The translations under genes were made by a program, and so were the position numbers. This document shows positions 1-11,440 of a DNA stretch of 64,000 bases, piece by piece (within the stretch, counting starts at the first letter, position 1; every line of letters begins with the position of its first letter). The notes under the pieces are model-generated. The model worked only from the letters and a program-made list of their open reading frames with translations, did not search any database and was not told the origin of the DNA. Location of the stretch: NCBI GenBank assembly GCA_949130495.1, contig OX422217.1:575890606-575954605 (forward strand), given 5' to 3'. The stretch comes from Sambucus nigra (taxonomy: Eukaryota > Streptophyta > Magnoliopsida > Dipsacales > Adoxaceae).

Positions 1-1639
<1,639 letters not shown>

Positions 1640-2206
1640 TAAGTGGATGTGAATGCAAAATTGAAACAGTGAAATAAACGAAGAAAATAAAAGAAAAGGG
1701 AGTTCTTGTAATTTTTTAGCCAAAACCCAGATGAGGATTCACCTAAAAAGTCAAATATGTCTAAGTCACGAGAAGACTAGAAGTAACGACATCCAAATCC
1801 GAGCTACGACGAAGGAGATATGGGCAATTGAAGTTGAGGAATAAATCAGAAGGCAAAAGTAAAATATATGAATAATTTATTAAAAATAAGGTAACTTATT
1901 CAGACCATCTGGCTGAACTGGTTTGGTAATGGGGTGAACCTGTTCACTAGGCAGAACCGGTTTAGGTATATGGCAGAACTGATTCGGATGCCCTGATACG
2001 GGAATGTTATACTAAGCCTAATTTTTAAACCAAAGAGTCTTATGTTCTAAGGACTTTTCCAAACGACTTGGGACTTATATATGAACCTATTAGGCCTCTT
2101 TAACAATGTTTATCATTTATTAGAAGGCTAGAGAAGGAGAGGAACAACAAGACTCAAGTTTGTAATTCTCATGAATGAAATTTCAATATAAAGCTAGATA
2201 TGTTTT
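1640..2206 (+). mobile_element. possible copia-type LTR fragment or promoter/leader
   Basis: The layout resembles the copia-like LTR candidate near 45.6-46.6 kb: a 'cgagctacg' stretch (about 1800), then repeats built on 'gaaccggttt' (1910-1990), a TATA-like 'cttatatatg' (about 2073) and an AATAAAG-like region. The resemblance is in short words and order only. The TATA-like site also lies upstream of the plus-strand antisense gene at 2.5-3.6 kb, so this could instead be, or have become, that gene's promoter. Boundaries are not resolved. Confidence 0.25.
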
Positions 2207-2537
2207 TTGTTTCCATTTAAGAATGGTTTGTGCTTGTTATTTCTTATTTATTTCTTTAATGATATTATTTACATGTTATCTTGCTATTACTCAATCATCA
2301 TGCCTTCATGCAATGATATTAATGCATGCATAGTTAGTTTTAACCGGACTGACAAAGTTATTAGAGGGGTGGGATACATGTCTTTATCCCAAGGTCTAGG
2401 GGGTGGTCCCTTGGAAGAGCTTCGTAAGTCTTAATTTTTCATAAGTTACAACTCTTCCTTTTTATACCTCTGACTTACTAACTCGGATACTTGTCTTCTG
2501 CAGAACGCCCTGAAGGCGTATCAGAGACCTTTGGGAA

Positions 2538-3595
2538 ATGTCTGCTCCAGTCCTTGTGAAGTTGATGCAAAAGAGGAGTGGAAAAAATGTACCCCTTGCT
2601 ACCACCCAGAAGAACGTCAGCACATCCCAGGACGATGTTACCAAGAAGAGGAAGACCACAATTGACTCGGAGCATCAGAGGTCGGGCAAGACTCAAAAAG
2701 GGAATCGTGCCATTCCCATCTCTATAGATGATGCCCTGACTGCTCGTGTTGCTCAATTGAAAATCAATGATAGCCTCATTGGCCACGGTATTAAGGCTAC
2801 CGATGCCATAGGCGCAATAATGACTAAAGAGGATAAGTGTTTCTTGCGCTCTATGGACATCCCGTTCCTGGCCGAGTTTACTCTCCATAGATTAATTCAG
2901 GTAATAATTTTTGTTCATTTGCTCTCCTTAAGTGTAACCTCGGCTATTTTTATAGAAATTATAGCTCATATGTACATACGTCTGACCTTCTACTGCAGGG
3001 TATCTTGTCCTTGCATCTTTTTGTCGATTGGACCCTGAAGAAGATGGACCTCATAGAGAAGGATTAAGAAGCTCAAAAGGTTCAAGCTTCTTTTAATGCA
3101 AAGCTTGAAAAGCTGAAGGAGGTTAAAAAGATGAAAAGGGGTGTCCAACAGAGGGACAAGGACATGGCCATGATTAATAAGGATGAGGACATAGCTCTGA
3201 AGGGTAAAGATGATGCCCTTAAGACTAAGGTGGATGCTGCGGCCAAGGCTTCTTTAGAGGATGATGTAGACAAGATCATTGAAGACTATAATGTCTCTGA
3301 TGAATTTGTCAGTTTTGGCTTTGAATACCTTGAAAGAGGCATCAAAGAAACTGGCAAATGGGCAGCCTCTAAGGAGAAAGAGTCAGGGAGTCTGACTGCT
3401 TCAGACTTTGAGGGTCTTGGATTTGGTGACCCCCAATTTGCTCAGGCCTTGGAAGAAGTTGAAGAAGCTGATGCTGCTCCAGCTGAGACTGCTCCTCTAG
3501 AGGTCACTGAGACTGCAGATGTTAATAAAAAAAACGATGGGGCTGAGGTGACAAACATCGGTCGAGACGATACGACTGTAGCTTCACAGACTTAG
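2538..3595 (+). pseudogene. antisense extra ORF of the Tat element, two exons
   Basis: Encodes a lysine- and acid-rich protein of about 319 residues on the strand opposite to gag-pol. Exon 1 (2538-2900) gives 121 codons ending in phase 0 at a GT. Exon 2 (2999-3595) continues in frame after an AG, through a Lys/Glu-rich, probably coiled-coil stretch (about residues 140-205) to an Ala/Glu-rich C-terminus. The only break is a TAA at 3065-3067 shortly after the junction. I recognise no catalytic domain. Extra ORFs in antisense between pol and the 3' LTR are established for Tat elements, and their function is unknown. An upstream exon is possible: a GTAAGT donor at 2424 and a CTGCAG acceptor ending at 2503 bound an 80-base candidate intron, but the frame across that junction does not join cleanly to the ATG at 2538. 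Confidence 0.65.
2901..2998 (+). other. predicted intron of the antisense ORF
   Basis: 98 bases beginning GTAATA and ending in a pyrimidine-rich tract plus CTGCAG. It contains stops, while the flanking frames join in phase 0. In the sense transcript of the retrotransposon it appears reversed and would not be removed, so it can survive transposition. Confidence 0.65.
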
Positions 3596-3799
3596 GCCTT
3601 TTTCTTGTAAAGATTTAAAAGTTATAAATTTGATTTCCTTTCTTGTTTGTACCTCTTAGCTTGTGTGAACTCTAATGGCATCTTGGTTTGTCTTATTTGT
3701 AACTCTCTTGAATGTTGTTTAATGATAATCATTAATCCCATCTTCTTCAGATTCTATTGCTTATTTCGATGTTATGCTTGAATGTCTTTCCTTTTGAAC

Positions 3800-4505
3800 G
3801 TTGTTTAAGGTATGAGGTTACCCTCTTATGATGTTTACCCCATAAATTTCACCAAACTAATGATGTTTAAGGTCTGAGGTCACCAGATTATGATGTTTAG
3901 CTCATAATATTTACCAAACAAATGATGTTTAAGGTCCGAGGTCACCATAATATGACGTTTCACCTCATAAATTACCACCAAATTAATGATGTTTAAGGTC
4001 TGAGGTCACCATGATATGATGTTTCACCTCATAAATTACCACCAAACTAATGATGTTTAAGGTATGAGGTCACTAAATTATGATGTTTACCTCATAAAAT
4101 TTCACCAAACTAATGATGTTTAAGGTCTGAAGTCACCAGATTATGATGTTTACCTAGTAAATTTCACCAAACTAATGATGTTTAAGGTTTGAGGTCACCG
4201 TAATATGATGTTTCACCTCATAAATTACTACCAAACTAATGATATTTAAGGTCTGAGGTCACCAAATTATGATGTTTACCTCATAATTTTCCACCAAACT
4301 AATGATGTTTAAGGTCTGAGGTCACCATAATATGACGTTTCACCTCATAAATTACCACCAAACTAATGATGTTTAAGGTCCGAGGTCACCAAATTATGAT
4401 GTTTACCTCATAATTTTCATCAAACTAATGATGTTTAAGGTCTGAGGTCACCATAATATGATGTTTCACCTCGTAAATTACCACCAAAATCATGATGTTT
4501 AGGGC
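3800..4505. repeat. tandem repeat, about 11 copies of a ~62-bp unit
   Basis: Units are built from the words 'aatgatgtttaaggtctga', 'ggtcacc', 'atgatgttt' and 'acctcataaa' followed by 'ccaaacta'. The word 'gtttaagg' recurs about every 60-64 bases from roughly 3802 to 4431, with a degraded last copy near 4497. Units differ by substitutions and 1-3 base indels. The block lies between the integrase end and the antisense ORF, where Tat-lineage elements such as Retand are known to carry amplified tandem repeats. Confidence 0.93.
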
Positions 4506-4598
4506 ATATAACAGAGTATCAGCACAACATAGCTATCTTTTCATTAACATCCTCTTTATAAAATGATACATGGATTACAAAATATAAGAACTGCAACA

Positions 4599-5643
4599 TC
4601 ATATGTAATATTTCTTCAAGTGATCGTCATTCCAAGGATTGGAGAAAGGTTCTCCTTCAGGGTTTTCTAACCGGTAGGTACCAGGCCCAACCTCATCAAT
4701 TACTCTATAAGGACCATGCCAGTTTGGATGGAGCTTGTTTGCCTTTTGCAACGTCTTCTTTAGGACTAGGTCTCCCACAGCTATAGGACTTGATTTCACC
4801 CTTTGGTTAAAGAATTTTGTAGTTCTCTGCTGGTATGCTCCCTGTCTTATTTCTGCATCTTATCTTCTTTCCTCAATCAAATAAAGATCAATTCTTCTCT
4901 CTTCCCCATTCTTCTGAGGGTCATAGGTCTAAACACTATGAATGGGAAGTCCAACCTATGTAGGGATGATAGCTTCTGAGCCATGGGCTAACATAAATGG
5001 AGTCTCTCCTGTTAGGGTCCTTACTGTTATTCTTTAGGCCCGTAACACGTCATATACCCCTCTGTCCATCTCCCTTTGGGCTCTTCTAACCTCTTTTTTA
5101 TCCCATGAAGGATTGTTCGATTTGTGACCTTGGTTTGACCATTTGCCTGGGGTCGGCCAGGAGAAGAGAAGAACTTATTGGTCCCTACTCTTTCGCAATA
5201 TTTCTCTAAGGAAGCATTCTTAAACTGCATTCCATTATCAGAGATGAGGGTGTTTGGAAGACATAACTGTATATGATGTTCTTCCAGATGAATTGAAAGG
5301 TCTTCTGCTCGGTGATTGTGGTCATTGGCTCAGCCTCTACACATTTGGAGAAGTAATCCACTGCTAATATCAAGAATCGATAGTTATTTGCAGCTCTTGG
5401 CAAGGGTCCTACCAAATCAATGCCCCATATTGTAAATGACCAAGGAGAGATGATTGAAGTCATAGGTTGATGAGGGATGGTGGAGGACCTCTGGCACTTA
5501 TCACACTTCTTCACATAGATAGCAACATCTTTGGCCAAGGTTGGCCAACAGTACCCCTAACTGATTATTCTTTTAGCTAAAGGTCTTCCTCCTATGTAAA
5601 TGGAACAAGATACCTCATGTACATCTTCCAGGATGTGTGGAAC
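4599..5643 (-). pseudogene. Tat element integrase (degenerate)
   Basis: Integrase joins retrotransposon cDNA to the host chromosome. Read leftward: the Cys-Cys part of the HHCC zinc finger (VKKCDKCQR, about 5490-5515), the first catalytic Asp in GIDLVGPLP, the second in AVDYFSKCVEAEP (about 5330-5375), a PQANGQ segment (about 5135-5155), and a C-terminal GDLVL...WHGPYRV...LKKYY domain (4599-4799). The residue that should be the catalytic Glu reads Lys (NGQTKVTNR), so the DDE triad is broken. At least two frameshifts separate the pieces (5538, 5230 and 4799 starts). The linker between the second RNase H and integrase is at 5647-5916. Confidence 0.85.
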
Positions 5644-5646
5644 CTC

Positions 5647-6320
5647 CTAGGGGTGGACACATCTGAGGAGAGGGAGTAGGAACCCTTTTTTATACAAAAC
5701 ATCTCCTATAATTGAGAACTTGGCAGCTCTGAACCTCAACTTTCTCCTTTCTAATTTTGATTCTAGCAGCTCTCCTTGTCTTATGTATTTGATAAGAGGG
5801 TCCATCCATGAGGGTCCCTTGTTAAAATTGAGGCAAGGTCTGGCACCCTCATCTTCTTCAATGGTCGGCTTGAGCTTAATTTTAATGGGTACTGTTCTTC
5901 TTATGTCCTTCCTCATTTATGAGGCTAACCTTACGAGTGCATCGACTCGATTGTTTTCTTGCCGAGGTATCCTCTTCATATTTACTTCCTTGAAGCTTTC
6001 TAGCTTCATTCTCACCTTCTTCAGGTATTTAGCCATCCTTTCATCTTTTGCCTCATATACTCCTAGGATTTGGTTGACGACCAACCTTGAGTCACTATGG
6101 ACTAGGAGTGGGACAACACTAAGGGCTTTTTCCAAGGAGAGACATGACATCAATTCCTCATACTCCGACTCATTGTTCGAAGCTTTTAAGTTGAACCTCA
6201 GTGCATATTCGATATCGGTACCATCTGGTGCTGACACTATTAGCCCCGCTCCACTTCCACTTTCACAGGATGACCCATCAACGAAGAGGTTCCAAACATC
6301 TTCATTTGAAGAGAACTTTC
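5647..6320 (-). pseudogene. second, archaeal-type RNase H (aRNH) and linker
   Basis: An extra RNase H typical of Tat-lineage elements. All four acidic positions can be seen: Asp in LFVDGSS (about 6290), Glu in SNNESEYEE (about 6170), Asp in HSDSRLV (about 6095) and Asp in NNRVDALVRLAS (about 5930). The last three sit in one open stretch (5917-6237); the first lies just upstream in a connected frame. It is followed by a linker (5647-5916, WMDPLIKYIRQGEL...) leading into integrase. Because the acidic residues are retained, this is the best preserved module of the element. Known family behaviour: Tat elements acquired this domain in addition to the ordinary retroviral-type RNase H. Confidence 0.8.
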
Positions 6321-6479
6321 CCTCTGATAGGATCCCTTATCTAAAGAGGTATTTGTCTTCCTCATTGTTAACAACTTTTTCTCTGGCTTGGATTGACTTA
6401 AACTCATCTGGATCTTGGAAGACGTTTATGTCTGGTTCATTGGTAGCCTTTTGACTATTTTTAACCACATCCTCTTCCC

Positions 6480-6903
6480 AGGTAAACTCAGCTACAAAGT
6501 TTGTAAGTTCCTACCCTTTGATGGTAACCCTGGGTTGATAAACAATGTCATATTCCCCCAACTCGATGGCCCAGGTCATTAGCCATACTAACTTATCTGA
6601 ATTATGTAGGACCTATCTAAGTGGGGAATCAGTGAGGACGACCACAGAGTGGGCTTGGAAGTATGGATTCATCTTCCTGGAAGCCTGTATTAGAGAATAT
6701 GCTAATTTTTTCATCCAAAAGTACTTCTGTTCAGACCCTTGAAGATCTTTACTATTGAGGTATACTAGCCTCTGCACTTTGTCATCTTCTCTTACTATCG
6801 CAGCAGTAGTGGCTGACTTTGAAACATCTAGATACATATATAAATTCTTCCCAAAGATGGGCCGAGATAGGAGTAGAGGGTATCCAAGGTAGGACTTGAG
6901 CTC
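6480..6903 (-). pseudogene. Tat element RNase H domain (degenerate)
   Basis: Retrotransposon RNase H that removes the RNA strand during reverse transcription. Seen on the minus strand: MYLDVSKSATTAAIVRE (about 6790-6837), YLNSKDLQGSEQKY with a following KKLAYSLIQASRK, and VVLTDSPLR (about 6613-6640). The frame continues to about 6480 through WAIELGEYDI. The connection to RT is damaged: the RT frame stops at 6905 and the sequence jumps at once to a GFKELKSYLGYPLLLSRP stretch. The usual RT thumb/connection segment of several dozen residues is missing, and the frame shifts there. Confidence 0.8.
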
Positions 6904-6904
6904 C

Positions 6905-7759
6905 TTAAATCCCTAAGACACATTTAGCCGAGTTGAGCTTCATTCTATACCTGTCCATGGTGTCAAAAGTTCTTTTAAGGTCAGCCATATGAGTATCGGC
7001 CTTCAAGATTTTCATCAGCATGTCATCTATATATACCTCCATAGACTTCCCTATCTGATCCTCGAATATCTTATTTACAAGGCGTTGGTAGGTAGCCCAG
7101 GAATTCTTCAGGCCGAAGGGCATGACCTTATAACAATAGGTCCCATTATCTATGATAAATGATGTCTCCTCTGAGTCTTCCAAATTCATGAAGATCTGAT
7201 TATACCCTGAATAAGAATCCATGAAGCTCATGAGCTCATGTCCTGCTGTGGCATCAACCATCTGATAAATACGAGGTAAGGGGAAACTGTCTTTTGGGTA
7301 AGACTTATTCAGATCGGTGAAGTCTACAAACATTCTCCATTTCCCATTTTCTTTTAGCACAATGACAACGTTAGATAGCCAGTCAGGGTATATGACATCT
7401 CTGATGAACTTATCCTCTTCAAGCTTTCTGACCTCTTCTCTGATGACATCATACTTCTCTCTTGAGTATACTCTTCTTCTATACTTGTTAGGTTTAGCGT
7501 CTTCTACAACATTAAGCTTGTGGCACATAATTTTAGGGTCAATACTGGGCATGTCTGTATGGCTCCAGGCAAAGACACTTTGTCTCTTTCTTAAAAGTTT
7601 CACCAGGTCTTCCTTGATCTTGGGTCTTAGGGCTTTGCTAATTTGGATAGTTTTTTCTGGCTTGTCCTCATTGAGGACGATGAATTCTACCTCTTTCGCG
7701 GCCTCTCCCTTCTTAAGCTTTGTTTCATCCCTAGGATCAAGTGTATCAATGTTATACAT
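6905..7759 (-). pseudogene. Tat element reverse transcriptase
   Basis: The longest open segment of the element, about 284 codons. The palm and fingers are recognisable: KLNVVEDAKPNKYRRR, a YPDWLSNVVIVLKENGKWRMFVDFTDLNKS block, FPLPRIYQMVDATAGHELMSFMD (first catalytic Asp in the FMDSYSGYNQI region), MPFGLKNSWATYQRLVNKIF and the catalytic YIDDML. The frame ends just after SAKCVLGI, where a deletion has removed the thumb/connection. It makes cDNA from the element RNA, but this copy is inactive because of the truncation and the broken neighbours. Confidence 0.88.
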
Positions 7760-7876
7760 GGTTATTTCCTTTTTATGTGACTCTCTCTCTTTCTCAGAGT
7801 TGAAGTAGCATTCATGTGCCGATGTTTGGTCACCTTAGACTTCCCTTACTCCATATGGAGTTGGGAATTTCATCAT

Positions 7877-8182
7877 TTAGTGGATTGTTGAAGGGACTGT
7901 CTCAAATTCCTTGAGGGCTAATCGCCCTATGATGAGGTTGTAAGCTGAGAAAATGTTTTCGTCCATCATAAATAAATTAATTTTTCTGGTCAACCTCGTA
8001 GGCCACTCATCTGCTATCCTTACATCCATATCATACATACCCAATTGATGAACCTTTTCACCCCTGAAGCCAATCAAGGGATGATGATAAGGGACAAGCA
8101 TATCTCTGCTGAGGCCAAGCCTATTAAAACATGGCCAAAATATAATGTCTGCGAAACTTACCACATCAACGAGGATTCTCTA
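7877..8182 (-). pseudogene. Tat element aspartic protease, active site lost
   Basis: Protease region that would cut the Gag-Pol polyprotein. The minus strand reads ...ILVDVVSFADIIFW... (about 8130-8175) followed by PLIGFRGEKVHQLG and AYNLIIGRLALKEFETVPSTIH, the usual order for Tat-type protease. The catalytic Asp is present, but the residues after it are Val-Val instead of the Thr/Gly-Gly of the active-site loop. A TAG lies just before this, separating it from the gag frame. Not functional as read. Confidence 0.75.
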
Positions 8183-10288
8183 AACTTCACACCCATGCAC
8201 AGGGTTACCATGAGGAGATAAGATAACTTTGAAATCAAGATGTAAGAAGCCAACTATGAGGGTAGCCATATCTACCTTCTTTCTTTTCTCGTGTTTAACC
8301 TCTATAGATGATAAGTTTATAACCTCAGCTTTTGTCACTGACTTGGCCTCTGCCATATGAGCCTTGCGATCGGCTACCTCTGAGCCATCCCATGCTAGTC
8401 CTCCACAGATGGTGTTCACAGTAAAATAGATCATACCAATCCTTTTCACTGGGACATTATCTTCTTGTGGTGGGAGGTCAGGTTCATCGTCATCATCATT
8501 TGAGTCCTCAACTTTTTTGGCAGGGGAATCTTCCCGGTATCTGCCATTTCTTTTCTTTTTAAGGTCGTATCTTCTTCCCTTAAAAGCTCTGCCATCAACA
8601 TACCTTCTGAGCTTTCTAAACTTCAACATCTTCTCAATATCTTGCTTCAAGGTAAAATACTTGTCCGTCAGATGATCGTGATCTTGGTGAAACTCACACC
8701 ATAGGTTCTTGTTCCTCTTATTTGGAGGAGCCTTCATCTTCTCCGCCCATCTCAGGACCTGTCATTCTTTATCTCATTAAGGATGTGTTCGCAGCTCATA
8801 ATTAGAGGAGTGTAGTGTGCAAACTTGTTATCTACAACCCTCTTCTTTCCATCCTTCTTCCTTTGGAGTTTCCCACCGATGTTTCCATCCTCATCCTCAT
8901 ACTTTGTAGCCATTGGTTCTTCAACGTTCATGACCCTACCAGCTGTTGCTAATAGCTCGGACATAGACTTAGGAGGGTCTTTAGCAAGCTTCCAAAGTAA
9001 CTTCCCCTTTTAAAATCCTCCTACAAGGGCTGTCATAGCTATATTCTCTTCGTAATCTTTAACCTCCAACTTTTCCTTATTGAACCTCATGATATAATCT
9101 CCGAGGCTTTCATTCTTCCCATGATTCACATAAATTAGATGAGTTGTCTTCTTCTGAGGTCTTACCCCAAAATAGAAGTTGTGTATAAACCGCTCGGCCA
9201 ACTCCTTAAAGTTATTCATATATTTTTATTAATAGAAGTGAACCAAATATGCACAGCTCCCGTCAAAGTGCTTGAGAAAGCTCTGCACCTTATCTCATCA
9301 GGATTGAATAAATGTCTGATACAGACTGATACATCTCAATATTATGTATTGGGTTGGTACTTCCATCGTACTTGGGAGAGACCATCGGTGGTTTGAATTT
9401 GGCAGGGGTCGGGAAATTGCCACGAATGGGGAACCCTATGAGAATCCTATTTGCAGAGGGTCTCAACTTTTTATGAGGTTCCCTATCTTCTCTTCCAGCC
9501 ATTTAATGTAGTCATTCCATGGTTTAGCAATGTCGTCTTGGCCGAGGTTGTCCCCAGCCACCTCCAAGGGGTGAACTGAGGGTTCCCCAACTGCAGCACA
9601 ATGTCGACTATTGACCTCCTCTTGCTCCCTATCTCGATCATGTTGGGTTCGGTTATAATGGGGTCGTCCATGATTGGGTCAATGTTCAACACCTTCCCTT
9701 TATGAGACAGCTGCACTTCTTGACCTGGATAACCCTGCCTTAGATCATTAACTGGGCTGAGCCTTTCAAAGGCCGACCCTCGACTTAAGCGATCAAAATA
9801 TGACCCTCTTTGTTTTGCATCACCACCCCATCTTTCACACTGACCTCGGCTCTGTTGAATAGGATGTGCATTGTTGTTTGAGGCCTCATATGGATCCCAA
9901 CAGTCCGCTTGAGCATCCTCTACCTCAATGTCATCATACCTATCCTTAGGGAAAGGGTTTCCTTGCCTCCCTAGGCGTAAATGCCCAGGGTCAGCAACAT
10001 TCCTACTCCGTTGAGGAGTAGGTTGGTCTTTTCATGGTGCCTGGGGTGGTCCCCTGGCCTTGGATGTGGTTGAGTAGGTGTCGGAGTGATCATCTCTGGT
10101 GAAACTCCAGGTGGTCTTATTATGTTTTGGCTTAGCTGAGCGAACCGCTCCTGCATAATTTGCTGAGTTGCAACCAAGGACTTCAAGGCTTCCGCCACCT
10201 CAGCCATCTCGGACAGGGGTGGTACTTGGCTGGAACTGGGTCCTCTTACACCATATGATGGAGGAGGTGGTGGTAACTCCAGTGCCAT
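8183..10288 (-). pseudogene. Tat element gag (degenerate)
   Basis: Structural capsid protein. The start is at 10288, with a Pro-rich N-terminus (9971-10288). Middle segments lie at 9483-9716, 9290-9502 and 9010-9219; the last has the gag core wording FKELAERFIHNFYFGVR...ESLGDYIMRFNKEKLEVKDYEE. The C-terminal part, 8180-8964, has the CEFHQDHDH...LKQDIEKML motif and a basic tail. The pieces lie in different frames, so at least four frameshifts or stops have built up. The first ATG follows the LTR and primer site by about 100 bases. Confidence 0.8.
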
Positions 10289-10390
10289 ATGTTAAGACTA
10301 AAGATCTTGAAATGAAAATATTGGATATCTTGATACCTTAATGGATCTCTTTTAATGGTGACACAGTTTCACGTGAAGGGTGAGGCCTAG

Positions 10391-10410
10391 TTCACCACCA
10401 GAGTCTCCAG
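10391..10410 (-). promoter_or_regulatory. candidate primer binding site of the Tat element
   Basis: Directly next to the LTR end (TG at 10411 on the plus strand), the minus strand reads TGGAGACTCTGGTGGTGA, starting with the TGG that pairs with a tRNA 3' CCA. It differs from the initiator-Met site used by the other elements here. I do not assign the tRNA. Confidence 0.5.
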
Positions 10411-10686
10411 TGATGTTAAGTTGCAAAGTGGAAAAGATAAATCTTCTCTTTCCCATAGACGGTACCAAAAGGATGATGCTGTAAATAACACCACCTGGTA
10501 AGGTGTTGGCAAGCTCAAGTAAATGATAACAATAGGAGCACAAGAGTGAATATATAGTAGAATGGGGTGGGGAGAAGAGGATGAACACTAATATATGAGT
10601 GGTTCAGACAATCTGGCCTACGTACACTGTCAGTGTGTGAGTAATATCATTAGATGAAGGCACTAATGGCCATATACACAATCTCT

Positions 10687-10736
<50 letters not shown>

Positions 10737-11440
10737 ACTCTGTAAAATGACAGAGTTTTAGCTAGGGTTGCAATTATGGATCGCTTTACAAGGTAGAGGA
10801 TGACCTCTATATATAGTGCTTGGGGGTGTAATGTACCCCCCAATCATGAAATGAGCATGTGTATGAGAATCGAACTAGTATAAGAATGACACATGGCTGA
10901 TCCTAAGTAGATAATGATGATCTCAATATTTCCTCACCTGGAGGGAATGATTCGGTTATAACAGATTTATCCACGTGTTCCAAACCATACATGTGCTTGT
11001 AAATGCTCGTCCCTGTCTTTGATTGGTAGAAACCTCGACCTAGATGAGTACGAGGTTGGTGAAGTCCGACTATTGCTTTGTCCGAGGTTAATATCCATGA
11101 TGACCTCAGCCAGGAAGGCTGGCCGAGGTTAGGTATGAGGTAGTTGTAACGTCGGCTAGGGCCGATGGTGACGTTGGCAGATGATTCAGCCCATGTGGCA
11201 TTGCTGACTTCGGTTGACGAATGCCATGTCGTCTAGGGCCGATGACGATGTTGGAAGATGATTGAACCCATGAGACCTTGCTGACCTCGGCTGATGACCA
11301 GCCGAGGTTGATGTATGAGTGGCCGACCTTATGAGAGACAGCCTTGCTGATGGTTATCATAAGCTTCTGTCACCTCAGCTGTGAGACTGGCCGAGGTTAG
11401 TTACTTTGATTAAGAGGGTGCACTTTGGGCATATCATACA
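10411..11440 (-). mobile_element. 5' LTR of the Tat element (about 1.03 kb)
   Basis: Bounded on the minus strand by TGTATGATATGCCC (start, 11440) and ...CTTAACATCA (end, 10411), next to the primer site and gag. It contains a TATATATAG-like box near 10810-10822 and a (CT)n tract at 10683-10736. Its U3 part (11030-11400) has several repeats of 'ccgaggtt' in both orientations. Both ends are inferred from the TG...CA rule, since a second LTR was not found for comparison. Confidence 0.6.
10683..10736. repeat. (CT)n microsatellite inside the LTR
   Basis: Nearly pure CT dinucleotides with one interruption, downstream of the TATA-like box in the minus-strand sense, so it would be transcribed. The Arg-Glu frame across it is not a gene. 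Confidence 0.95.

Larger units (their letters stand above)
2207..11440 (-). mobile_element. Ty3/gypsy retrotransposon, Tat lineage, degenerate
   Basis: Read on the minus strand: LTR (10411-11440), primer site, gag, protease, RT, RNase H, second archaeal-type RNase H, integrase, tandem repeats, and then a gene on the opposite strand. Dual RNase H, antisense extra ORFs and 3' tandem repeats are known traits of plant Tat-lineage elements (Ogre, Retand and relatives). Coding regions carry many stops and frameshifts and a deletion between RT and RNase H, so this copy cannot move by itself. Only one LTR is recognised. The 3' LTR should lie left of the antisense gene; it is either deleted or beyond position 1, so the left boundary given is nominal. 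Confidence 0.85.

Noticed and set aside
3800..4505. Regular repeats that could suggest a CRISPR array
   Set aside because: There are no unique spacers; the units abut and vary all along, and the block lies in a plant retrotransposon.
5720..6454. 244-codon plus-strand frame opposite RNase H/integrase
   Set aside because: The minus strand encodes recognisable retrotransposon domains; the plus frame has no family features and is a shadow.
10604..10843. Arg-Glu-rich frame
   Set aside because: Translation of the (CT)n tract inside the Tat LTR.
10411..11440. Matching 3' LTR of the Tat element in 1-2500
   Set aside because: I looked for the LTR ends, the 'ccgaggtt' words and the CT tract in 1-2500 and found none, so no 3' LTR was annotated.
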